Origin: Patiria miniata
Taxonomy: Eukaryota; Echinodermata; Asteroidea; Valvatida; Asterinidae
Assembly: GCF_015706575.1 (NCBI RefSeq)
Contig: NW_024037064.1
Location: 5,703,427 to 5,767,426, forward strand
Direction: 5' to 3'
DNA: 64,000 bases
This document shows, piece after piece, positions 22,570-31,845 of this stretch (position 1 is its first letter; each line of letters begins with the position of its first letter). The notes under the pieces were generated by a model, which saw only the letters and a list, made by a program, of their open reading frames with translations, was not told the origin of the DNA and made no database searches. A program made the translations under genes and the position numbers.

Positions 22570-24078
22570 AACTTGGACCCAACTTATCGCCTTTTTTAAC
22601 ATTCGGGCATGATCTACTGGGCGATAGTGGGGTCCAAGCTAATGGTTTATGCAGAGCAACACAATTCTGTCACTGACCCAAAAACCCAACATTGCCCAAC
22701 AAAAACATCAGATTTCACCCTCAAAATGGTTACTAAATACACCACCTGAGGTACAAGTAGACATCGATAATTAAGATCAATTAAATAAAAGATACCTTTT
22801 TGGGACTTTGATCACAAGAACTCATATCAGGAGCTTGCGACACCATCACGGTGTCTTTGTCAACTGGTGTTGTTGAGGCCCTCACGTGACCCGTCACGTG
22901 ACCAAGCTTGGTCGCCCGACAGGAGGCGGTCGTACACGTGGGCCAGCTCGTACCCTCCATCTCTGTTCATTTGGGGGTGGTGTCTGCGGATTTCCACGGC
23001 CTTGCGGATTTTGCATTTCCAGAGGTCGTCCTCCCTGGCGATGATCTTGACATTGTCCACGGAGATGCTATGTCCTGGGGTGGATATATGTTCACCAACA
23101 ATTACTGCTGTCAGGGGGGGCTGACCTACTGTACTAGTGTGTTCTCTGTATCGGGTCTGCAGAGTGCGAGCTGTTTCCCCGATGTAGGGCCTATGTGTCT
23201 TCACAACCATGCATCACACGACATCTGGTATACGAGGCCACATTTCTTGAGGTCTTGGGTCTTATCTTTCAGGCTGATCAACTGGGAGCGAAGAGTGTTG
23301 AACGGTTTGTGTGCTACCGTGACACCATGTTCACGAAACACGTACACTCCAGCTGTTCAGACCCGTCACGTGAGCCTAGAGGGGTCACGTGAGGGCCTCA
23401 ACAACACCAGTTGACAAAGACACCGTGATGGTGTCGCAAGCTCCTTCGGGATATGAGTTCTTGTGATCAAAGTCCCAAAAAGGTATTTTTTATTTAATTG
23501 ATATAATAATGGGACAGGAAACGAACTTCCATGCTCGATAATTAAGATGTTTGTACTTAAGTTTACTTACGATCCAGATGAAAAGTGAAATTTTCTGTTC
23601 AATTCCGAGAGCTCCCCTCACAATCGTGAACACGTTAATTTTCCGATTCGTGTTAATGTTTAAACGACGCGATGTCGTCTTCATGCCCAGCGTACATTCG
23701 ATGGTTCCTGTATCCTGAGTACGATTCCGTTACCGAGCGCGCGCCATGCATCGATTATGATGAGTAGAAAATTTCACAATCGATCTTGAGGGGAGCTCTC
23801 GGAATTGAATGGGAATTTTCACTTTTCACCCGGATTGTAAGTAAACTTCAGTACGAGTACAAGCATCTTAATTATCGATGTCTACTTGTACCTCAGGTGG
23901 CGTATCTAGTAATTTGGAGGCCTTTTTGAGGTAAAATCTCGTGTTTTTATTGGGCTATGTTGGGGTTTTTGGGTCAGTGACAGAATTGTGTTGCTGGGCA
24001 TACAGCATTAGCTTGGACCCCACTAATATCACCAGACCATGTCCGAATGTTAAAAAGGCAATAAGTTGGGTCCAAGTT
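22570..24078. mobile_element. Foldback element with ~310-bp arms, split by a Penelope-like insertion
   Basis: The left arm begins AACTTGGACCCAACTTAT at 22570 and the right arm ends with its complement near 24078. The arms match through TGGGGTCCAAGCTAATG, ACACAATTCTGTCACTGACC and CACCTGAGGTACAAGTAGAC. The palindrome resumes after the insertion (22778-23533) with TTTACTTAC and CAATTCCGAGAGCTCCCCTC, mirrored at 23770-23878. A ~135-bp unique centre lies at 23633-23769. It is non-coding. One arm of a related element lies at 27346-27572. Confidence 0.75.
22778..23533 (-). mobile_element. Penelope-like retroelement fossil (GIY-YIG region) with inverted terminal repeats
   Basis: The minus-strand translation shows hallmarks of the GIY-YIG endonuclease end of Penelope-like elements: YIGETARTLQTRYREH, then GHSISVDNVKIIARE, CKIRKAVEIR and NRDGGYEL, preceded by VYQMSC-type text. 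The region is bounded by ~115-bp inverted repeats (22779-22892 and 23383-23500), plus a 33-bp tail (23501-23533). The 14-bp sequence TCGATAATTAAGAT occurs on both sides (22764-22777 and from 23535) as target duplication. Inverted terminal repeats and a short tail next to one of them are known for Penelope elements. Only the 3' portion is present and it is broken. Confidence 0.8.
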
Positions 24079-25553
24079 CTTTTAAGTACTGTGTAAGTAA
24101 AGATAATGATGGTTTATCAGAATTTATCAACCAAAGATTTTGAGGCATTGACTTTGGAGTTTTTATAGTTTTGTTTTATTCAAGCACGCCACATTTACTG
24201 AGCCGATTTTGTGCCCAATTTCCGGACGCCACCGTTTTCAAAGTTGTATTTCGGACATAATTTAAAGACACTGAAATTGTTCACAAAGGTTCAACAAAAA
24301 GCATAATTAAAGTAACTAATAGTACCAGCATTTTAATGATGAAGTTGTCGTCATCAAAGAAATTTGGCAACCCTGTATGAAGAAAATCGGGGAAACGTCG
24401 TTGTGCCTTAGGCCAACGTTAACTCCAGCATATACAGATAACACGTGCTGTCCGCCACTGGCATGTTTAACAAATGGTGGCGCTCTTCACAATTAAAGGA
24501 GTCAAGTCTATCCTCGTTCTCTTCTAGTCGAGCGGTACGCCCTCGCTGCTATAGTACTATTGGAAACAAATTGAAAGTAAAGTTCGCCCTGGGGACTATG
24601 GCCTGTGTCCTTCAGTACAATGGTAAAATCCTTATTAACGGTGGTTGTGAACTCTTTTGAAATAAGTTAACATTTTAGTGGGCAAAATTAAAAGTGTGCC
24701 CACGGAAAACGTCTTTTTTTCGCACCACTCTACTGCATGAATTGTTTTTAAATATAGTGTTTGATGTTCCCTTTCGCAATTTAATGTGGACTTCCTCATG
24801 ATGACATCACGACCAAACATTGAGCCAAATTTGAGTTCATATTACACTGGCACTTTTGAAAATGTACCTCTTTAAGCCAGTGTGTTGTGTTTTCAACCAA
24901 ATGAATTGACTTTAATTCGGATGAATTTTTCGCGCTGACACCGCTCTACTGCTCTGAGAGTATTAATTGTTCCCTGTTGAAATGTAATGCCCTTGTGACA
25001 CAAGCCTATTGAAATTAGAGGGTAGCTGTCTAAAATGAATTAAATATGATTAAAATAAATTGTGTGGTCATGAGAAAGCGTTGAACAACACAAATTATAT
25101 CTGACTGAAACAATATAGTGTTTAAACGAAAAAAAAAAATACAATCCGAATCAATTTTCATGGAAAATGGCAACATGATCCTCTTAAAAACTAAGAAAAT
25201 TATGGCCGTTTTACTTATTGAAAGTCGTTTGTTTCACTAGTTTACAAGGGCATAACCCCATACATTTTACCCCCACCCTTTTGTTAACTTAAGATTTCTG
25301 TTGAAAAGGGACGCGCCTGACAAAATAGTCTAGCACAAAGACAAATTTATTTGCTTTACTTTAATCTTACTTTAATCCATCCCCCCACCGTTAATTGAGA
25401 AGGGCGCCCTCAGAATGTAAGATGTCTACGTCCAACTAGAACTAGAGAGGGCACCTGTCAAACTGGTCGATCGTAAACAAAAGTCATACATGTCATGAAA
25501 GTTGTGGACGAAACTCTTGAAGTTCAGCAAGAGAGGGAACGTTTTGAGAAAGA
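24079..25553. other. Intergenic stretch, no gene supported
   Basis: A 71-codon plus-strand frame at 24445-24660, with an inner ATG in TGGCATGTTTAAC context, resembles a first exon in composition. It has no recognised domain and ends in its own stop codon. The remainder shows nothing recognisable. Confidence 0.4.
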
Positions 25554-25735
25554 ACGTTGCAACGTTGACGCACATTTTCTTCATATATCATGTCAATAAA
25601 GGTCAGTCATTGTAAAAATATGTAAAATATATGAATCTGGGACTGAGAATCATTTCCAATTTGGTTAAAACTTAAATTGAGAATCTTCTTGAGAATCTTC
25701 TTGAATTTCCGTAAACTTTGTACACAAACGCTGAA
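25554..25735. mobile_element. Diverged copy of the TGTTGCAACCTGACGCCA MITE
   Basis: It shares colinear words with the MITE inside each 3.4-kb array unit: CGTTGCAACG at the start, TTTTCTTCATATAT, AAAGGTCA, ATGAATCTGGGACTGA, TTTCCAATTT and CTTTGTACACAA(A/G)CGC. It is non-coding and clearly older than the array copies. Confidence 0.65.
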
Positions 25736-25928
25736 TACTGCATTCTTTCCTTCCTTTTGTTTAGTATTTTGTGGAAAGAAGGGAATGTTTTTGATTTATG
25801 AGGGAAATTTCGGGGTAAAAGAGGAAGACAACCAGAAAACGGGTTCAAAAATACAAGATGTTAACTTTGAAAGCTCAATGAATGCTCGATGCTGATCATG
25901 CTGATTGGCTGATAAAAAAAATTAGATA

Positions 25929-26394
25929 GTGGATATTTTGCCGGAGGTAATGACGGCAAACTAACGTTTACTAAAGTTTTGCCGGCGGCAATCCATATCA
26001 ACTGAGGGCGCTGTACTCTTTAAGATAGGGCTGAATTATAAGATATATTAAATTCCCACCAAAAGTTGTGTAGGCACGTTTGGTGTAATGGTTAAGCAAA
26101 GGCTCTAGTAAGCGGGATGACTCGGGTTCGATTCCGACCGCAGCACATTTTTAAGGTTTTTTTTCTCATCCCCAAATAAATAAGAATATTCTTCTTTAAT
26201 TATTTTAACATGTCTCAAACATTTTTTGGCAGAGTATTACATTTTCTTTTTCAGATTTGTGGCTCTGGAGGATTTTTTTTAAAAGGGAAATGTACAAAAG
26301 TACATGTACAAAAAACCAGTAACTGCGCATGTTCAGTGCATTTCCGGCAAACTAACGTTTACTAAAGGTTTGCCGTCTCCGGCAAAATATACAC
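25929..26394. mobile_element. TIR element with tRNA-like core, copy 2
   Basis: It has the same ends and layout as 21930-22522: GTGGATATTTTGCCGGAGG at the left, GGCAAAATATACAC at the right, and subterminal CGGCAAACTAACGTTTAC at both ends in direct orientation. The tRNA-like core (26073-26145) has A box TGGTGTAATGG and a consensus B box GGTTCGATTCC (26125-26135). It lacks the 45-bp duplication of copy 1. It is non-coding. Confidence 0.75.
26073..26145 (+). other. tRNA-derived segment, twin of 22073-22146
   Basis: The A box (26081-26091) and perfect B box (26125-26135) are preserved, but stem pairing is not, so it is a relic. Retention of the two pol III promoter boxes in both element copies, while the anticodon region differs, is the notable point. 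Confidence 0.7.
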
Positions 26395-26746
26395 TGCCAA
26401 AAAATTAATATTTTTTTAAATTTGTTACTTAGCCAAGCTGCATCAGGCTTTCATTCTGTCTGGCTTGCACGCGTGTTGTGAGAAGTACAACATGCACGTT
26501 GTCTCTGATTGCAAAAATAAAAGATAGGAAAGTCACATTTTCCTTTGAAAGTGTGTTTCAAAAATTACAACATACATGAGTTAGTATGAAGAAAAAAGAC
26601 TGGCCTGCAAAAGTCACTTTGGTAGGCCTACTGAACAGTCATGTAAAAGTCATTTTTGAACGGAACTTGTAAAAAATAGAGGTGTCCTGAAGGTAACGAT
26701 AACCCAAGTCTCAGTACACAATTTACATGTAAGCCCCATCGGTGTT

Positions 26747-27287
26747 ACAACTGCGCGTGTGCACATCACATGACAACAATGGTCTGTGGATAAACAAAGC
26801 AGAAAGACTTCCATACCCCACCTGGATATCACTTGACGCCCTTTGCAAAAAAAACAAATCCTATGAGACTCGGGTATGAAAAATTGCAAATGTGGCCAAT
26901 TTACTGGACTACCTCCGTAAATAAAGGCCACACTTGGAACATGTACCCCCAGTAAATGCTTCCATATTTCCCCGGCAAAATTGGACTTTTTAGGACATGA
27001 CATTATCAGAAAAACTAGTGATATCCATACATATGTACAATATAATTCTTTCCTATGGCAAAAAAGAAGATGGAACTTTTGTTGGCACAAAAGATGCAGC
27101 ATATAGACATCATGATCAATACAAAACATCTTAAACCATGGTGCACAAAGCAACATTTTGCATCTACTTCAAAACAAGAACACTTTCTTTGATTTTGTTG
27201 GTACCCCGCTATGATTTTGCATGCGTGTGGCGAACTGTCCATCCACAGACCCTAATCGTTGTCATGTGATGTGCGCACATGCAGTTG
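26747..27287. mobile_element. Inverted-repeat element, ~540 bp
   Basis: Arms of ~50 bp: CAACTGC...GCACATCACATGACAAC...GGTCTGTGGAT at 26747-26796 and its complement at 27238-27287. The interior contains a 168-codon minus-strand frame with no recognisable domain, taken as chance. No target duplication is evident. Confidence 0.6.
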
Positions 27288-27345
27288 AACGAAGATCATT
27301 TACGATGCTGTAACGATAGCAATTGCTGCAACAGTAGCCCCAGCA

Positions 27346-27572
27346 TTGTTTTTAACATTTAGACATGATCTGGCAATAGTACTTACATGGCATTTCAAAT
27401 AATTAACAACCAACCATTTGCCAACAAAAACATCAGATTTCACCCTCAAAACGGCCACAGAATTACGACTTATGACACCTGAGATACAATTACAGATTTA
27501 TGATTTGAAGATCAAGATATTAAGCTTTACTTACAATCTTGATGTAAAGTGAAATTTACTGTTTATCGGTGA
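27346..27572. mobile_element. Single arm of the foldback family
   Basis: It matches the left arm of 22570-24078 through TTTTTAACATT, ACATGATCT, CCAACAAAAACATCAGATTTC, ACACCTGAGATACAA, CTTTACTTACAATC and AAAGTGAAATTT. No opposite arm is present. It ends about 70 bp before the PIH1D2-like exon, so it could contribute to that gene's 5' region. Confidence 0.65.
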
Positions 27573-27642
27573 GGGCTCTGTTGTGGATACCGTGCGGACG
27601 CCATTTTCAAAATTTTCCTCCTTTCACAAATTTCAGGAAACT

Positions 27643-27822
27643 ATGGCGACAGGCGTCCAACATGACCTGATGAAGCAGGCACAGTGCTTTTGGTCAATGC
27701 TGGATGAGCTTGCAGAGACCGATGAAGATGCATACAGGAAGTTCATGGCCACAAACCTCCAAAGAGGACAGCAAGAATTGACACCGGCCAAGCCATGGAT
27801 GTATGTCAAGACCCGTATCAAG
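27643..27822 (+). CDS. PIH1D2: First coding exon of a PIH1D2-like protein
   Basis: ATG 27643 follows a likely acceptor (TTTCAG at 27636) and the exon ends at ATCAAG/GTAGGT in phase 0, giving 60 residues. The text QAQCFWSMLDELAETDEDAY, YRKFMATNLQRGQQEL and YVKTRIK matches the N-terminus of PIH1 domain-containing 2 (vertebrate form: QFWNLLDDLAQSDPEGYEKF, then LQTRI). PIH proteins are co-chaperones for assembly of axonemal dyneins and related complexes. The PIH1 and CS-like domains should follow, but no matching downstream exons were found in the next 36 kb. Either the remaining exons are missed or displaced, or this is an orphan duplicated exon. Confidence 0.7.
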
Positions 27823-30800
27823 GTAGGTTCAATTAGGCCCAAATATGTGTGTGTTTATGCCATAAACTTTCTGGTGTAAATCGAGGACACACGTGCAACA
27901 TCATCGATGAATTGAGGACAGGAACCAAAATCAAGGACGACCTCAATTAGAAAACGTGTACAAAACCAGTGAGAGCTGTTCCAAAAAAGTTAGGGGAATA
28001 AACAAAGGAAAAGGGAAGAGGAACAATAGAAAATCCTTGATTTACACCATAAACACCAAAAAGTTTAGTGTTCTTTCAGGAAAATGAAAAAAAATCACCT
28101 GTATTTAATAATTGTTTTTGTTAAATTACTGAAAGACGCACACCTCTTTTGTGATCCATGGACAGAACTTTAAAACGGTGGTTGTGTTTAAAATTCTGTT
28201 TCTTGAAAAGTACATGAGTGATTTGAATGATTCTTCCACTAAAAGAAAGTTTATGAATTGGGCTGTCATATGCTAGATTTTGAAAGTGCTACATGCAAAA
28301 CCTCACTAAAACAATAGTCCCGCCATTTGGGTTTCTTTTTATTTTACTCACCCTGTATGGAAAATCATTTGAACAATGATAAAATCATGGTACAAGTATA
28401 GCCCAGAAAACAAAAAGGGTGGGGGGGGGTGGAGAATGAGGTGTTTGTAAAGGGTTGCCTAACCTGGGGGACTTCCACAAGTTCAAAGAAACCTCCATTT
28501 ACCTACATGTAGGTAAGAAAACCTTTGATGTTTGCATTTAATTACATGTATTATCAACAACCATAATCTCGTATATTTTGGGGATTCCTTTGAAGTTGTT
28601 CTAGTCTCCCATGTAAGACGAGGCTTCTCCTAATTTTTTGCCCAATTTACGGACACATCTTTTTTGTTCCCATTTTTGGGTGTTTTCTGAGATAAATATA
28701 ATGATGTTATCATTGTTACTACACAGACCTTTGTCAGTGTACCAGAGTGATGAGAACTCTCAGGATGTCATGATCAAGTCTGAAAGTCATGATGATGCGT
28801 CAAGTTCAGTAAGAACTAGAACTTTAGAATTCAAGTTCATGAATGCTTGAATGATAATGATTCTACATGATCCTACATAGATGTTGGTTTCTTCTACATA
28901 CATGGCATGGATAAGTTTCTTTCTGAAGGCCAGGCAAAGTAATGTATTGCTAGAAAATTGCCTTCACAATAATAAAAAAGCCATTTGCTCTCGGGGCCGA
29001 AAACCCCAGGCACTTTGCCCAGAACTGGTGACCTGCTAATCCACTGGGTGAAAACAACTCCACAGTAGCGACCACAAAAAAGAAAACAGGGCGTACATAG
29101 GGGGAAGATCTTAGTTTCCCTGAAGTTTTGTTCCCCTTTGTTCCTATTGAAATCTCAAAGTCCATAGTGTTTCCCTAATGGGGCAGATAGATTTCTACAG
29201 ACTTCCTTCCTTATAGGGTCTATTGTTCTATTGTGTTTACTGCCCCATGTGCATGAACTTCAACACGCACACACACACACACACTTGTTAAGTCAAAATG
29301 GTGGTGTTTTTTGTTTTCATCCACCGTTAGGTATAGTCGTTACTCAGTGACTGGAAGTGATATCATGAAAAGATCACCTCGTTGATCACCTTCAGTCTAT
29401 TGTACATGTACTTGTACTAATGGATTGCTTGCACCTGAAAATGCTGGTTTAGTCTTTGAAATCAAGATCGTGCCAGATATTGAAAAGCACAATTTTATAG
29501 CGGCCTTTTTTTTTAAATCCAAAATGGCCGCCATACATGGTTTGGCATGTTTGGGGAAAATGTAAACATGGCTAGGTACTGGTACATACAGGCCTACAAC
29601 ACAGTTTCCAAAAATGTGTACTTTTGCTAATCCCTGCAAAATGTGAAGGAAATTACATTTGGACCTTTTGCTTTGAATGCCGCTCATATTTCCGTGCAAT
29701 GCAAAATAACACGTTGTCATGGTACATGTAGTAAGAATTGCAAAAGCCAAATGTTAGGCCAAAAAAAAAAGTCTCCGGTTTCTGGTATGGAGCTTGTCCA
29801 AAAAGTGGTGCGGCGACGCGTTTTTTTTTTTTTTTTTTTACCCGACTTTTTTGCTTCAAATTTGCTTCAAATGTCGGCTGATGACTGCAAATGGTGCCCG
29901 ACTAAACTTAGTGCAAATATACGGGAGTCCAGAGAGGCCACATAAAGCTTATTCTCGATCATAACCCCATCTAAAAACACGTTGAAATTGTGCAGCAGCA
30001 GAATTCCAGTCAAACCAGTGAGTTTGGCGGTTTTGAGACATCATCTTTCATTGAAAAAAAAACTTTTTCATGTTGCCGACGCGCATGGCTACGGCGACGC
30101 GCGCGCATACCAGAAACCGGTGACTTTTTTTTTTTGGCCTTAACACTATCTGGCTATTGAAAATATATGTTGCAACTCCCGATAACCAAACTTGAAAGAA
30201 AGCACATGCATTCATTTTAAACTGTGGCTGCAAAAATAAAGACCAGACAGTTTGGTGTGGGATGTGGGCAACTGAAGTGGTCTTCATTACCTGTGATGGA
30301 CAATGGACAAACACATATGGAGGGTTTGTTCTTATTCCTCCATGAATAGATGAACACTCACATGATGCTGGGAACATACATGTAAGTTGAGAATGCATGA
30401 CCATGGAATGGCTACGATGACCCACTGAAAACAAGGCTTGGTCCACATTCTTGTGATGTCCCCTGTGGACTTATGGACTTGGCAAACAGTGAGTATACAA
30501 ATAGGTCACATGTCACAGTGAATAATTTATAATTTTCCCCTATTAACCCACCTAAGGGGAAACAAATTTGCGGCTGTGCGCAATTTTCTCAAACGACATC
30601 TGCATAGGGTGTGTACTCTATGGCGTTTGGGGAAAAAAAAAAAAAAATTAGAAAAAATATAAAATTAGAAAACAAAAAATGAATTCGAACGTAATGAAAT
30701 TCAGACTTTATTTGCCTTTAAAAAAAAACCTCCGAAGCCTCAGATTTAGAAAGAAAAAAAAAATGGGTACAAAATGGTGTCACGGACCCACAACGCAAGG

Positions 30801-31199
30801 AATCCGGCCACATGGTTCAAAATCACAACCCTACCACAAGAGCTATCGCACTGCTCGCAAATCTTCAAAAAAAAATAAACAAATACCTGCGTACGTATCA
30901 TAAAAGTATCGTAGAGGGTGCTAAACAGCCATAGTGGATAAAGTTTAGGAAAAGAAATTTCACAGGCCGTGCAAGAATTCTGAGAGCTCTCTGGGTGAGC
31001 TTTGACTGTCAGGCTGTATACGTGGGGGAATTTTATGGTAGCAGAAAAACTGTGACTGATGCTATACACGATGGTATTTTGTCTTTAATTGGATTAGGAA
31101 CTTATCCCATGGCTGCCCTGGAAATGTTTCACCCTATTTCTTTACGGAAACAACACAATAGACTGTTTAAGTTGTAGTTTTGAGGCTTCATGCCGTTTT
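27823..31199. other. Possible PIH1D2 intron / intergenic, no further exon confirmed
   Basis: One candidate exon, 28737-28808 (acceptor TACTACACAG, donor TTCA/GTAAGA), reads PLSVYQSDENSQDVMIKSES. It needs a phase that does not match the phase-0 end at 27822, and it does not resemble PIH1D2. A CA microsatellite is near 29268-29284. AT/A-rich low-complexity tracts lie at 30630-30770. A diverged piece of the array unit (GGATTAGGAACTTATCC, CTGCCCTGGAA) appears near 31090-31130. Confidence 0.45.
29757..30139. mobile_element. PIF/Harbinger-like MITE, 383 bp
   Basis: It is flanked by TTA (29754-29756, 30140-30142). A ~33-bp inverted repeat begins GGCCAAAAAAAAAAGTC and continues CCGGTTTCTGGTATG; the right end is the complement. 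Subterminal GCGACGCG occurs in both halves. TTA duplication and GGCC ends are the Harbinger/Tourist signature. It is non-coding. Confidence 0.8.
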
Positions 31200-31845
31200 G
31201 CATGCGCGCTTTTTGCAAGAGTGTCCAGGAATAATTTGAAGTGTCTTGTTTGTTTACTTTTGTCTGGCTGGGTCAAAGTATGATTTTTAGGGGTTTGTTT
31301 GTTATGTGTGTTTATTTTCGGTTTCAATAGTTTGTAAACACTGCCCTTTTCCATTCAAATGTTCCTTTTTCATCAGCGTTTAACCCCCCCCCCCCCAATA
31401 CTTGTAAATGAGCCCATCTGTTTTGATCGAAGAAGTGCCCTTTTCTGCACAAGTGCCCTGTTTGTCAAAGAAGTCGTGCCCTGTGTATAATCTTTGGTTT
31501 TGAACAGCACCCCATCGTCAGATAGTACCAGCCCTCCCCCCCCCCTTATTTAATTTTACGGAGGCAAAAAAGAAAATGAAATGCACATTAATTATATAAA
31601 TGAAGCGTGCTGTTGTTTTTACAATGCGATTCAAAATGTTCTGAATTGCAATGTGACGATATCTTAGGCTGTATCTTAATTGTTGTTCTGACTCTTTTTT
31701 TTTCTCATTCGGCGTCGGAACTTTGTCAAGTTAAATTTTCCTTTTCAAAGACTGCATGTAATGGTTTCTGGATTAAAACTCAAGTACTTTGTTTTGTAAG
31801 TACTATATCTCTGACGCAGGAATGTGGTGGTGGCGTGATGTAGCA
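31200..31845 (+). repeat. Left flank of the 3.4-kb array, partly repeated on the right
   Basis: TTGAAGTGT(C/T)TTGTTTGTTTACTTT...GTCTGGCTGG (31238-31272) recurs at 49056-49092. The segment TTAATTGTTGTTCTGAC...GGAACTTTGTCAAG(31676-31730) recurs at 45380-45440, between units 4 and 5. The array is therefore nested in a larger duplicated frame. No gene is seen. Confidence 0.6.

Noticed and set aside
22908-23414. 168-codon plus-strand frame
   Set aside because: It is the shadow of the minus-strand GIY-YIG-type sequence of the Penelope-like fossil.
26650-27156. 168-codon minus-strand frame
   Set aside because: It lies mostly inside an inverted-repeat element, with no recognisable domain.
28737-28808. 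Second exon of the PIH1D2-like gene
   Set aside because: It has usable splice sites but the wrong phase for the phase-0 donor at 27822, and no similarity to PIH1D2.
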